The position numbers and the translations under genes were made by a program. The notes under the pieces are model-generated. The model had not been told where the DNA came from, made no database searches, and saw only the letters and a program-made list of their open reading frames with translations. 64,000 nucleotides of DNA, from positions 5,666,501-5,730,500 of the forward strand of contig JAQPZY010001670.1 of assembly GCA_029931535.1 (NCBI GenBank), in the 5' to 3' direction. Positions within the stretch are counted from its first letter, which is position 1. Each line of letters starts with the position of its first letter. Positions 1 to 11,510 of this stretch are shown in pieces. The stretch comes from Margaritifera margaritifera (Eukaryota; Mollusca; Bivalvia; Unionida; Margaritiferidae).

Positions 1-60
1 CTGTAAAATGTATATAAAATAACAGATAAAGGTAACACATGTAAAATCATTAAAACATTA
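1..60 (-). mobile_element. 3' UTR of I-group LINE (copy A)
   Basis: This is the tail downstream of the LINE stop codon at 61-63, read on the minus strand. It ends in a stretch reading ACCTTTATCT...ATATACATTTTACAG that recurs on the plus strand near 3025-3062, after the second copy of the same LINE. That recurrence shows it belongs to the element and not to the host. The true 3' end may lie outside the window. Confidence 0.7.
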
Positions 61-1432
61 TTAAAATTTGTGGTATAAGCTGCATTCCCTCAAAAAGTTC
101 AAGATTTTCTCAGATGGTACATCCTCATACAGTTTCTTCAAGCAGTTCACATCAAAATACTTCTGTCTCACTGGGTGGAAATCAACACATTCAACAAGAA
201 TGTGTTCCACAGTGTCAGTGGACACTGGCAGGGTACACACTCCGGTCGAGGTTCACCCTTCAGGAGATATACATGAGTCTAGTACAGTATGTGTGTCCGA
301 TATGCGATCAGCACAATAACACCTCATCTCTCTGATTTTTTCATTCCACACATTTTTCCAAGTATAACAAACATGCTGATTTATACAATATTTGAAGTCA
401 GTATATGCAATCTTTCATTCAGAAATGGGCAATTGCGTGGCAGCTTTGGCTGCTTTATCTGCATTTTCATTGCCTTTTATGCCAATGTGGCTAGGCAGCC
501 AACAGTACAGAATACTTTTCCCAGATTCTATGAGAACATCATGTTTCTGTAATATCTGGAATATTAACGGGTTGTCAGATTTAAGATTGTGCAAGGCTTT
601 CTATGTGGAAAGGGAATCCGAAAAGATGATGTAATTTATTTTTTGAGAGGTTTCAACATAGTTCAAAGCTTTAAGTATGGCTGTAATTTCTGCAGTGAAA
701 ATTGAGGCTTTATCCAGTAACAGCTCAAGATGGTGCCATGAGATGTTGCAATGGCAGCTCCAATTTTGTCTCCATCTTTCAAACTGTCTGTATACAAGGA
801 CATATGGCTATGATAAGGATGCTCTGACTTTGAATTTATTCTGAAAAAGGAGAGGATTTCTTGACGACTTTTTTGAATTCAGAAAGATCAAATATTATTT
901 TGGGAGGTTCTGATAACCAGTTGTGATTTTTTTTTTTTTAAATTGTGCAACATTTCCCAAACTGATTTTTGCTGTTTCTAAGTGAAAAAAAATTTGAATG
1001 CCAAAAGGTGGAATGAAGTTTGATTTCTGAATATATAAAGTTTGGTATTTGGGCCTAAACACTACATCATATGTGGGGATAGATGAATTAGAAGATGGTT
1101 TGGCAGCATAAAGAAGAACCAATTTTAATTGTATGAGATAATGTGATGGTTCATTTGCCTCACCATAGAGGCATTCTGAAGGGGAGGTTCTAATTGCACC
1201 CAGACAGCGTCTTGGAGTCCCTGACTGTATATTGGATCAAGCATTTGCAGGAAAGATTTGCAAGCTGATCCATACACAATCGAGTCATAGTCCAATTCCT
1301 TCTTTTTTGTCAGATGTGATATCTGATGCTGCAGAACAAGTGTACTTCCAAACAAAGCCTATTCTTCCACAAATTATTGTATGAAGCTGAAAAACACTAT
1401 CATACTTCAAAAGTGTCATGCCTGAGGCAACC
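61..1432 (-). pseudogene. I-group non-LTR retrotransposon ORF2, 3' half: RT C-terminus, RNase H, CCHC (copy A)
   Basis: The C-terminal half of a LINE polyprotein that would reverse-transcribe the element's RNA at a nicked target. Reading leftward: the end of the RT region (1355-1125, DYDSIVYGSACKSFLQMLDP), a linker (1122-895), then RNase H with all three acidic positions visible: Asp in YTDSLKDGDKIGAA (786-788), Glu in FTAEITAILKALNY (688-690) and Asp in IIFSDSLST (616-618). A terminal zinc-knuckle region contains PECVPCQCPL near 250, and the frame ends LREC-SLYHKF with TAA at 63-61. Breaks: an in-frame TAG after SDSLST, a frameshift near 730 between the first two RNase H motifs, and another near 218 within the knuckle. 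RNase H after RT fits the I/Nimb group in the LINE classification. The 5' part is missing; a MITE abuts at 1433. Most like the copy at 60430-64000. Confidence 0.85.
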
Positions 1433-1434
1433 TA

Positions 1435-1643
1435 CCGTATATACTCGCGTATAACCTGAGTCCAAATGCAAACAACATAGACCCTGATCTGCCGTTGCAT
1501 AATGCGCCGGCAGATCAGGGCCTATGTTGTTTGTTCTACTGATTAGTCCTTACAAACTGTATAGACCCAGATCTGCCGGCACATTATGCGATGGCAGATC
1601 TGGGGCTATGCAGTTTGGATCATCTTATACGCGAGTATATATG
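1435..1643. mobile_element. Double-hairpin MITE, copy 1 (TA target)
   Basis: A 209 bp element flanked by TA at 1433-1434 and 1644-1645. Its terminal inverted repeats read CCGTATATACTCGCGTATAA on the left and TTATACGCGAGTATATATG on the right. Inside sit two long hairpins in tandem: about 1478-1529 (stem ATAGACCCTGATCTGCC / GGCAGATCAGGGCCTAT) and about 1560-1612 (stem CAGATCTGCC / GGCAGATCTG). The TA duplication points to the Tc1/mariner superfamily. There is no room for a transposase, so it is non-autonomous. Related copies lie at 11019-11235 and 49550-49766. Confidence 0.88.
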
Positions 1644-1645
1644 TA

Positions 1646-2026
1646 ATGTTTGTCAAAATAACCTTATAAAAAAATAAAATCAGTGACTTTTGTTATACGA
1701 ATAACATCGATCTGTAGTAAATCTTCCATTTATGCTCATTTCAAGAGATGACATGCACTGAATCATTTCCTTTTTTGCTCATAAGGATCACAAAAGACAT
1801 AAATTATGATTTGTTTTTTCTTAAATTTGAAATGAGCACTGCTGTAGGATATTATATTACTGGCAACATGCTGAGATTCATACAGAATAATAACAAATTC
1901 ATACAGAATAATAACAAATTCATAATAACAAATTCATACAGAATAATAACAAATTCATACAGAATAATAACAAAGTTCATGTTGCATAAAAAGATCAAGA
2001 GCAGTAAAAGCAGGCACTATTTTTGT
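1646..2026. repeat. Spacer with a 21 bp tandem repeat (1883-1975)
   Basis: No gene is seen. Positions 1883-1975 hold four to five copies of a 21 bp unit containing CAGAATAATAACAAATTCAT, one of them shortened to 15 bp. The rest is AT-rich unique sequence. Confidence 0.8.
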
Positions 2027-2210
2027 TTGCCATGTTGTACCAATGGTTAAGGCATCGGGCTCATGACCAGAAAAGTGCAGGTTTGATTCCAACCATCAGG
2101 TCAGCCTAAATCGGCTACCGTGGTATGTCCTTGGGCAAAGCACTTTACTTGACTCATCACGATATAACCCTGAAAGTGTTGCTGAGCCATAAAACCAATT
2201 ACAACAACAA
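2027..2210 (+). mobile_element. tRNA-derived SINE
   Basis: The head resembles a tRNA gene: ACCAATGGTTAAGGCATCGG occupies the A-box and D-arm region, and GGTTTGATTCC at about 2080-2090 is close to the pol III B-box. It is followed by the body motif TCCTTGGGCAAAGCACTTTAC (2130-2150), then TTGCTGAGCCATAAAACCAAT. The same body occurs in the SINE at 19255, so this is a dispersed family. It would be transcribed by RNA polymerase III and mobilised by a LINE. Confidence 0.75.
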
Positions 2211-2837
2211 AATGTTGATCAATGGCAATAACTGGTATCAGTTGATCACATCTGATCAGTGGTGGTCCATGTGGAAGAAAAACAGACTTTGACCTTGAAT
2301 CTGAACTCATTAATAATTTTGGAACACAAACAAATCGCTGTCTCAGAAAGATGGGGAATTTAAGCTGAACAGGGGGGGGGGGGGGGCATGAACATTCCAT
2401 TGGTCAAAGTGCAATAATGCCATTTTTCATAATTTACCTTGCATCTCACATGATGTCCTTTTATGGTCATTTTTGAAGAGGGTGAAAAGATGAAAGACTT
2501 TTCTTCCTGAAGCGACCTCTCCTTGCTAATGGTGTTTAAGGTCTTTTAATAGTAAATACCCTGGTGTTTTTGTTTGGCTTTGAGTACTACACATGCTAGA
2601 ACAGACATGATACTGTATATGAAAAAAAACCTATAATTACATGTAAGTAAATGCTGGTACATGTATCTAGATGCATTTTATATTTAGAAATTGACTGAAA
2701 ATGAAATGTGTATATTTGTGCAATAAAAACAGCAAAATAACTAATTTTATGGAAATAATGAATTCAGAAAAAATAAAAATGTTCTGTTAATTTGATTAAA
2801 ATTCCAGACAGAGTATAATTTTCAACCTATTTATTAT
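2211..2837. other. No gene seen; short G15 run
   Basis: AT-rich sequence with a 15 bp G tract at 2372-2386. Reading frames crossing it are short and look random. Confidence 0.6.
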
Positions 2838-3340
2838 GGACGAACCTCATCCACTGACAATGGAACACAGTCTTGTTGAGTGTATTGACTTCCATCCTGT
2901 AAAACAGAAGTTTTTGATGTTGAGAAGCTTTTTGATGATGTACCACCAGAGAAATCTTAAACTTTTTGAGGGAATGTGGTTAATATAAAAAATGTTAACC
3001 CTGTGTTTTAAGGATATTATATTCTTTACCTTTATCTTTTATTTCATATACATTTTACAGAATGTTAACAGCTTTACGTTTTATCTTGTATCTTGTAGTA
3101 CTTCATGCATACATTTACTTGGAAGGGTTTATCTTGTTAGAGTTTTTTTTTGGAGTTCTTTATATTTATATTTTCACCTTTTATCTTGTAGTATGGTACT
3201 TCATGTTTACATTTATTTGGAAGGGTTTATCTTGCTAAAGTTTTATTCAATTCTTTATAAATTTACATTTTCAGAACTATATACCAATTATTGTGCTGAT
3301 GTGCCAGTAAACCATAATACATACATATACAAATAATTAA
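2838..3340 (+). mobile_element. I-group LINE 3' end and UTR (copy B, 5'-truncated)
   Basis: The same LINE family as copy A, on the opposite strand. It begins in the CCHC/C-terminal region (CCACTGACAATGGAACACAG, then codons for LVECIDFHPVKQKF), has a frameshift, and ends near 2980. The 3' UTR carries the family tail motif (TTTACCTTTATC...ATATACATTTTACAG, about 3025-3062). A roughly 110 bp segment containing TTTTATCTTGTA and GGAAGGGTTTATCTTG then repeats twice (3078-3240). The (AT)n tract at 3347 follows directly and may have grown from the element's 3' tail. Confidence 0.75.
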
Positions 3341-3344
3341 CAAG

Positions 3345-3346
<2 letters not shown>

Positions 3347-3383
<37 letters not shown>
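3347..3383. repeat. (AT)n microsatellite
   Basis: About 18 uninterrupted AT units, then ACACACAG. Confidence 0.97.
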
Positions 3384-3389
<6 letters not shown>

Positions 3390-3535
3390 GATTGTCTATC
3401 CATACAAATGATTGGAGGGTATAAAGTCAAATGATCTATCCCTCTTCCTACATATATAGTAAAATAACTAAGGTCAAGACAGAGTTACATCGTTTTTTAT
3501 CAAAATGTCCATTGCAATAGGTACAGCATCTTCGC

Positions 3536-3948
3536 CTGCCAAGGGTCATCAATCCACTTCATTCTACATCAACCCTTGGCATATTTAGCTAGCTGAAATG
3601 GTATCTACTGCTCCACTATCTGATTGGATGTAGCTGAAAGAAACTGATCCAATCAGATTCCTTGTTATATTTAAACTGGGAGTTGTTAGGAATAATCATA
3701 GTGGCCCCCATACACAACAAAACATATTGCATGTAAGTTTCTCCAAATTATACATTTTAAACAGCTTTTAATTCTGAGTCAATGCCTGTGGACATCATGG
3801 AAATCACATTTTTGAATATATCTAACAGGTAACGCAACGAGCTCTCTCAGTGGTTAATTTATTGTGATTGCCATGGGTAGGGACTCTTTCAGCCAGCTAA
3901 ATATGCCAAGGGTTGATGTGGAACAAAGTGGATTGATGGCCTTTATAG
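3536..3948. mobile_element. Foldback element or terminal inverted repeat next to the Mutator-like pseudogene
   Basis: The left arm at about 3538-3598 and the right arm at about 3887-3947 are inverted copies of roughly 58 bp. The left reads CATCAATCCACTT...ACATCAACCCTTGGCATAT; the right gives the same series on the other strand with a few mismatches. The spacer is about 290 bp and has no coding content. The right arm overlaps the stop codon of the Mutator-like frame. It may be one long TIR-bearing end of a Mutator-like element or an unrelated foldback transposon. Confidence 0.75.
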
Positions 3949-4760
3949 CCTTTTGACAATCAGAGCACCATTGGCCTTTTCTGTCAAGCCAGAAAAAAAC
4001 TCTGATGTATATGGCGGATTGATTTCCCCATTAATGAGGGGAAAAGAGTGATAAGTTTGCTGTACACTCTGATGACCACCTGGACATTGCACATCCATTC
4101 CTTGTCCCTTCAGCCAAAGTTCAGTTTGGAAGCATGCACTTATGATAAGCTTCTTGTCAGTCATAGTTTCACATGCGATGCCAATACCTTGTGAAGCATT
4201 CTGGCCGGGCATTTTGCGACTTACTATGCTTGTCGAATTGTATCTGCCATCCATTGCAATGTTTAAAGCACTGGGTTCATTTCCATGCTTCACATTAATA
4301 TCTTTCAATAATTCTACTTTATCAGCCATATCCCTTTTATTTAACTCTGGCACATTGGCCAAATTATTGGATGTCCTCTACATGCTGCTTCTGGTTGGGG
4401 GTGGCACACCTATGTTAGCCATAATAAGTTGTGCTTTTGTATTACCTACAGATGTATCCTGAAGACCAACTGCAAGTCCAATATTTGATGTGGCAGGGTT
4501 TGGTCCTGGCTTGCTTATCTTCACTTCCTTATACAGCTTACATTCAGGTGCTTGAAAGTTACACTTTACGAAACTTTAGCATTATTTTCTAGCACACTCC
4601 CCATTTCATCTCCTTTGCAATCTGCATTTCAGGGTCATTGCAATAGGGGGATGCTTGATGATGATACTTTGGGGATGAATTCTATGCATCTGCCATTTTT
4701 TCATTATCTACTAGTCTCATTCCTCCGAAGTCCTGACATTCTGTTGTCTTTTTCAGGTAT
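3943..4760 (-). pseudogene. Mutator-like transposase-domain protein, broken
   Basis: One frame runs from about 4560 down to the TAA at 3945-3943, interrupted only by a TAG at 4380-4378. It carries CKLYKEVKISKPGPN, TSNIGLAVGLQDTSVGNTKA, KRDMADKVELLKDINVKHGN, NIAMDGRYNS and a CPGGHQ motif. The D-G-RYNS and CPGGH series is what I recognise from the Mutator-like transposase-domain proteins that are multicopy in molluscs and cnidarians. Upstream, another frame (4864-4682, GGMRLVDNEKMADA) looks like the N-terminal lead-in, joined by frameshifts near 4570-4680. The later acidic residues of the full domain are absent, because the frame stops at the inverted repeat. It is probably a dead MULE fragment; the alternative is a decayed host paralogue. 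The family call rests on memory of motifs, not on a search. Confidence 0.6.
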
Positions 4761-7700
4761 GACTTGGTACTGGGAACAGGCCGCAGCAGTTGAAGTGGCT
4801 TGGATGCACCCTCACAGTCTGGTGTTGATACAGAGGCTCCATCAGCATTTGACTTGACTACCAAGGAAAACTCAGCTTCACTCTTACTGTCAACAATCCT
4901 GGGCTGTGGTGAAACAGATGCAGTGGGTGAGTCTTCACTGCACAGAGTAATGCCCTTATTGCAAGGATAATTACCTCACTGGAACTGTGTTTTTCTTCTC
5001 TTATGGTTGCCTTTCATTTGCATTCATCTGATAAACTTTTTTTGCAGCTCCCATATTTATATGTAATTTTTGGTATCCTGTCAGCTACCCTGACAAACTA
5101 GGCACATCCCTGACACCTTGCAACTACCACATGGCAAGTGTCAGTATTCGTTTATTGCCAAGTCCAGTACCTGATGACTTAAGTGTATACGGTAGTGTAT
5201 TCTGTGGCATTCTGCAGGGAGCTGTCATGTCCCACTGCCACTAGATTGAATACCCTATCTAACCTGTGCATAAATGACCATTTGTTGTGCTCAGCAGATC
5301 TGTGTCAACTTTGCTATCGAAAATTTAGCAGTTTCTGACTTTTGATTTTTATTATAATTAAAAATTGAAATTAAATTTTTTTAAAAATGTTACCATCTTT
5401 TTTTTAAAATTTAAATTTACATTTACTGTCATGACCACTTTTGACTCAACTTTTCTGATAGAGATTATTCCAAATTTTAAATTAAATTTTACTGCATGAA
5501 AAAATTCCAATAAATAAAATAGTTATTACAAATTGAATTTCTCGCTTGTAGGTACATCAGGTCTCAAAACTAAACCTTGCTGAACAGCAGCATATTTCAA
5601 ATGGCTACAAATTTGTTAGTAGTGCATGAAACTTGATAATATGTACTAAATTTAAAATATGTTTTTCTTGAAGATATGTTACTTTGACTGGGATTTGCTG
5701 CAAAAAGTATAAACTGACAGGACTCAGACCACAATTACCCCCACCCCCTTGAGCTTGACCATAATCAGCAAGATACTCTGAAGAAATAGTGCCTTGTTTG
5801 CATGGTCTGTTTGCCAGTGACTTGTGTGGTAAAGTTACTTATTGTAATAATTATGAAAGGTAGACATCAAACTATATGCAGTTGTATAGAAAGCTGCATT
5901 TGCTTGTTGTTTAATGAAAACAGTAGGATGTAAAATGTCCCTGCTTTCTGGGTCATGCAGACACTTTTTGGTTACTTACTGCACATCAGTTTGTTTACAT
6001 TAGTAATACACAAAAAGGAGTCAGTCAACCTATGGTGAAACCTTGCAGAATTTATTGAACTAAGTTGGGTTAATGTGCAGCAAAAAGCAATAAAGGTCTA
6101 TCAGTTATGGTAAAAGTGGCATAGTGTTGAATGCCTATAAATAAAGTAGAAGAAAAATAATTATGGTCCGAGACCAGATTTGTTTTTTTGGCAGATGTGT
6201 GTTTTAGGCTGTTGTTATTCTTTACGTAGAAGATTACTTCCTTTGTTGGACTGTTCTTCTCATACTTACACAAAAAGATATAATACATGTATAATAAAAA
6301 AGCACTGTACCCATCACACAATCCGTAAATTGAACAGAGTAGCCTACAGATATAGAATAGCTCAACTCCCAAGGTGTGAAACAACCGGATTTCCATCAGC
6401 TTTCATCACTGAATGCTAACTGCTGAGCATGTGCAGCACTCCATCTAGCGAGCGAAGGTGTTTCGTTCATGGTGAAATTAAAACTATACCTGCCAACTGA
6501 AGCAGTGTAGGTAGATACAAATTCTTTTTTGTTGGTAGCTTGCATCCGCTATTGGCACTTTTCTAAAGTACCAACTTTATTCTTTATTTGGTTTCCATAT
6601 ACACAGAGATGTAGATTTCATCATGTGATCCCATGACATGATTGGTTCATTTACATGAATGAAATTCAAAATGGTTGCCTCTGTGACACATCAGAGGTTT
6701 TTTGACGGAAAAGGCCAAGGATGCTAGGGAAGCAACCATTGCAAAAAAAATATCCACAGTTCTATCCCTGTTTAGTAGGGAAAGACCTTAAGCAAATTAC
6801 TGGAATATACACTGGACACCTTTACTGACCCTCTTTAAAAAAGACTACTTTTTGTAAACTCTTATGCTGATTTACACTACATGAAAATCACTCTTGTTTG
6901 AAAAGGTGATCATGGTTTATCTACATGTATGATGGTTATGTTGACTCAGCTTAAGAGACGAGATTAAAGAACACTAATATGGCCAATTCTTACTAAAATG
7001 CATTCCAGTTGTCAATAATTTCCACAGGTCGTATGATAAGGTTCAACAATTGCACTCAACTTGGCATACAATCAGTGCAAACTTAGTCAAGTGGAACTTG
7101 AAGGCCTTATGCTTTTTTTGTCCTGGAAGTCCTTGATTTTATACTGATTACCAGTGAGGAACCGTCAAGAGATTTATCATAAACATGTTACTTATTTGTC
7201 AGTACATGAACAGGTTAAGTAATAGCTTGTTACCTAATACATCTTTTCTTCATAACTTTGTATAGACAAAGTTTTAAGTAAAAGATTTTGCCTTGAAAAA
7301 TATCTATAAATTACTAACAGTACCGCTTCCAATGGCACAATACTTCACATTCAAGGACATCTTTTGTATTCAGCCTGCCTACACTCCCACCCCACCCACA
7401 TGCCCTGTATTAACTTTTGATATTTCCTTCTGTTACCAGACACCTTTTTTCAACAACCAAAATCATTTCACCCCTTTAGTCTAATCTATGATGCATAATT
7501 CCAGTATTTAATCATGCCAAAAAATGAATGAAATGTACAAAAATTGAGCATTATATACTTTTCTTCACCCAGTATATTCTGAAAATTCTCACCTTTTTTC
7601 AAAATGGAGGGAAATCCCCCCACCCCTCCTAAATTTTCAGCTCATAAATAGACCCTGAATGTATAGTACACATGTGCCTATTTTTCCAAGTCTCTCTACT

Positions 7701-7844
7701 CCTTGCAACTTCAAAAATTTTGACGATAAAATCCTCCAAGAAGAATATAGAAGCATGAATCTGAGGCAAACATAAAGTTAATCTGTGGGATGGATCCTTC
7801 TGTAACTGACAGTACTGTAATTGAAGAAGGACACAGGACAAGTT
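4761..7844. other. About 3 kb with no recognised feature
   Basis: AT-rich, without long reading frames, tandem structure or recognisable transposon ends. It could be intron or intergenic DNA. Confidence 0.6.
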
Positions 7845-8175
7845 GAATCCAGCACAAATCACAATGACAAGTGTCAGACTCCCAGGACAGTGGAACTAAA
7901 TATTATATAAGTGTTTCCTTGAATCCCATCATGGTAAGCAATTTGTAAGTGAGACAATTCCCTTTGCAACTGATAGGAAGATGACCTGTAAGATCGACAT
8001 GGAACAAATCACAACATAATGACAAGTGCCTAACCCCTGGGACAAGATAATCCATGAGTGTCTGATTCTTAAAGGTCTAACATGGTAAGCAGACTAAACC
8101 CTTTGTAACTTTGAGTCCGTCACCTGTGAGGTGAACATGGGTAAAAGATGAAGCTGCAACAAATCACGAGATAAT
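7845..8175. repeat. Imperfect tandem duplication, about 165 bp unit
   Basis: The series ACAAATCAC, ATGACAAGTG, a CCCAGGACA-like block, TGGTAAGCA and a TGTAAC/TTGTAAC block appears about twice (around 7850-8010 and 8000-8170) with substitutions and small indels. It abuts the next array. Confidence 0.6.
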
Positions 8176-8224
8176 ATTTTTTATAAAACACATGCGAAGG
8201 TAATGCATTTTGACTGGTTGAACA

Positions 8225-9750
8225 TCAAATCTCTGGCAGTTATAATCCACCTATAAGACAGTCCACTAGGCTCCATGAACGGCATTATAGTGAGAGAAAT
8301 ACCTCAATATAAAATGATCTCACCTATAAGGAGGTCTATTAGGCTCCAATGAACAGCACTATAGTGAGAGAAATACAAGATGCTCTTACCAATAAGGCAG
8401 TCCACTAGGCTTCCATGAACAGCACTATAGTGAGAGAAATACAAGATGGTCTTACCAATAAGGCAGTCCACTAGGCTTCCATGAACAGCACTATAGTGAG
8501 AGAAATACAAGATGGTCTTACCAATAAGGCAGTCCACTAGGCTTCCATGAACAGCACTATAGTGAGAGAAATACAAGATGATCTTACCAATAAGGCAGTC
8601 CACTAGACTTCCATGAACAGTGTTACAGTGAGAGAAATACAAGATGATCTTACCAACAAGACAGTCCACTAGGCTTCCATAAAGAGAGTTATAGTGAAAT
8701 ACAAGATGATCTTACCAATAAGGCAATCCGCTAGGCTCAGATGAACAGTGTTATAGTGAGAGAAATACCTCACATGATGATCTTACCAATAAGGCAGTCC
8801 ACTATGCTCCCATGAACAGTATTATAATGAAATACAAGATGATCTTACCAATAAGGCAATCCACTAGGCTCCATGAACGGTGTTATAGTGAGAAATACCT
8901 CACAAGATGATCTTACCAATAAGGTAGTCCACTAGGGTCCCATGAACAGTGTTATAGTGAGCGAAATACAAGATGATCTTACCAATAAAAGTAATCCACT
9001 AGGCTCCCGTGAACAGTGTTAAAGTGGGCAAAATACATGATCTTACCAATAAGGTAATCCACTAGGCTCCCATGAACAGTGTTATAGTGACAGAAATACC
9101 TCATAAGATGATCTTACCATTAAGGCAGTCCACTAGGCTCCCATGAACAGTGTTATAGTGAGAGAAATACCTCACAAGATGATCTTACCAATAAGTGAGT
9201 CCACTAAGATCCCATAAACAGCACTATAGTGAGAGAAATACCTCAATTTAAGATGATCCTACCTGTAAGGAGGTTCACTAGGCTTCCATGAACAGGGGTT
9301 TGGTAAGAAAAATACTTTAGTATAAGATGACCTCACCTATAAGACATTCCACTAGGCTCCCATGAACAGCAGCACTATATAGTGAGAGAAATACCTCACT
9401 ATAAGATGACCTCACCTATAAAATTTTCCACTAGGCTCCGAGGAACAGCACTATAGTGAGAGAAATACCTCACAATAAGATTACTTCACTTTTAGGCAGT
9501 CAACTAGGCACCCAATAACAGCACTATAGTGAAATACCTCAATATAAGATGACATTACCTATAAGACATTCCACTAGGCTCCCATGAACAGCACTATAGT
9601 GAGAGAAGTACCTCAATATAAGGTGAACGACCTAACTGATAAGGCAGTCCACTAGGCTCCGATGAACAGCACTAGAGAGCAATACCTCAATATAAGGTGC
9701 ATGACCTAACCAATAAGGTAGTCCACTAGGTTCCCATGAACAGTGTTATA
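8225..9750. repeat. Minisatellite with 66-82 bp units, about 20 copies
   Basis: The unit contains CAGTCCACTAGGCT, CCATGAACAG and ATAGTGAGAGAAATAC, then a link to the next copy. From 8384 to about 8650 the unit is exactly 66 bp, which is why a minus-strand frame of about 22 residues per repeat stays open there. Later copies gain ACCTCA or lose bases. In the middle of the array each unit carries TCTTACCAATAAG, giving GGTAAGA on the minus strand. I do not consider the open frame a gene: it follows from the period. Confidence 0.93.
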
Positions 9751-9779
9751 AGACATTAATGCAATGCAAAAGGAAAAGG

Positions 9780-9950
9780 ACCAGCATTTGTTTGTGCATA
9801 ATGCACTCAAATGCAAACAACATTGACTCAGATCTGCCATTACATAATACACACCTGTAGAGCAGGGTCAGTACCATTTATTTGGAATAATAATGTGAAA
9901 GAAAAGTGTAGATACTGACCTACTGTTGTATTATATAAGATGGCAGAGCT
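9780..9950. mobile_element. Degenerate copy of the double-hairpin MITE
   Basis: TCAAATGCAAACAACATTGA, CAGATCTGCCATTACATAAT and GAGCAGGGTC match the internal hairpin region of the MITE at 1435. The later part (GATACTGACC...TTATATAAGATGGCAGAGCTGGGT) matches its second hairpin. Terminal repeats and TA flanks can no longer be seen. Confidence 0.55.
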
Positions 9951-11016
9951 GGGTTTATTCTCTTCACAGTTGGGTACAGGTAATACTAGTATACAAGCAA
10001 TTAAAGTTTGTTCACACAGTCTTAAGTCTGTTCAAATACATACTGTCTGGGTGTGTTTGATCTGTAAGACAATTTGTTTTACATGGCATTGTCATAAAGG
10101 TGTACAGATGTTTGAGAGATGTGTCTTATTGGGACAAATGAAGTGTTGCAAACTGAACACAAAATAATCACATCTGCCAGGCAAAGCAGGACTAAAATTT
10201 AACATTATTTCTATAGTAGCCAGAAAGACTAGTAGGTTTTTAAAATCTACTAGTCTGCTTAAATTATTACCAGTCCTCATGCAGTGCCATTTGCTACAAT
10301 TTCTGACCGGTCCTTGTCAAACTGTAAGTTACAAACCGTGCTTTTTGAAACATAAAGAGTATTAACTTGCCTCATGGAAACTTACAACAATGCATTTGAA
10401 TTCAGTTACACAACATTCAGAGTATTATTAAATGAGAATGGCTACCATAGTTTCTAGAATCTATGACGATTACCAAAATCCTGACATGTACAGATCCCTC
10501 AGGCTGGTGGACTATTGTGTAGTTTGATCCCTACAAAGACAACACAATTTTGATGGGATAAAACCTTTTCTTTCTATACCAATCCATAATAAATTGACTT
10601 GTACATGACCAAAGGTAAATGGCGCTAAAGTTAATGACAAATAAAATATAGGTCAAGTTGAGCATTTTATGAGTTACATACATTTAATGACAAATTTATG
10701 GCTAATTCTTATACATGAATGACAATAGTATGAAAAAGTCCATGTGCAATATTAATGTCTGAGTAGCCAATAATAATGCAAGTTTAAGACCGAACAGGTG
10801 ATTTGGATAAAAGATTAATTGACCATACTTTCATAATGAGCAGTAAATGTCAAGAGTATAGCCATTAGTTAAGCAATAGATTCTTATCAGAAAAGTTTAG
10901 TAAGATAAAAGTTAAAGTTTCTTGAGGAAAACAGAACAGATATAAATCAAGTGTAAATTAAATAATTATGAAATACACTGGAATGTGTCATGGCACACAT
11001 GACAAGGACAAACAAT
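9951..11016. other. No gene; contains a dispersed hairpin repeat
   Basis: Mostly unique AT-rich sequence. At about 10226-10257 a 10 bp perfect stem, AGACTAGTAG / CTACTAGTCT, lies inside a stretch (10180-10330) resembling 36175-36385. Confidence 0.6.
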
Positions 11017-11018
11017 TA

Positions 11019-11235
11019 CTATATATACTCGCTAATAAGTAGTGTCCAACTGCAAACTGCTCAAACCCAGATCTGCTGTTGCATAATGCACCGGCAGATC
11101 TGGGTCTATACAGTTTGTCAGGAGTAATCAGTAGAACAAACTACATAGACCAAGATCTGCTGATGCATTATGCAACTGCAAATCAGGGTCTATCTTGTTT
11201 GCAGCTGGACTCGACTTATACATGAGTATATATGG
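11019..11235. mobile_element. Double-hairpin MITE, copy 2 (TA target)
   Basis: A 217 bp element flanked by TA at 11017-11018 and 11236-11237. Its ends read CTATATATACTCGCTAATAA and TTATACATGAGTATATATGG. It has the same two internal hairpins as copy 1 but in the opposite order, so it is inserted in reverse orientation. Confidence 0.85.
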
Positions 11236-11274
11236 TAATTCACATATATGCCCTCTATTTAAAATAGTCACATC

Positions 11275-11510
11275 TGCTAGCAATATTGACTGAAAGGCAC
11301 TATATGCAAATAGCAATACTGACTGAAAGGCAAGATATGCAAATAGCAATACTGACTGAAAGGCAAGATATGCAAATAGCAATACTGACTGAAAGGCAAG
11401 ATATGCAAATAGCAATAAATGACTGAAAGGCAAGATATGCAAATAGCAATAAATGACTGAAAGGCAAGATATGCAAATAGCAATAAATGACTAAACAATG
11501 CAAATAAAAG
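11275..11510. repeat. 33-34 bp minisatellite carrying seven ATGCAAAT octamers
   Basis: The unit is about TAGCAATACTGACTGAAAGG followed by CAAGATATGCAAA. The octamer ATGCAAAT occurs at 11304, 11337, 11370, 11403, 11437, 11471 and 11498. That word is the classical POU/Oct-factor binding octamer. Three minus-strand frames stay open because the unit has no stops; they are not genes. Confidence 0.93.

Noticed and set aside
8304..8669. 121-codon minus frame with 22-residue repeats, considered as a membrane repeat protein
   Set aside because: It exists only where the unit is exactly 66 bp and ends when unit length drifts.
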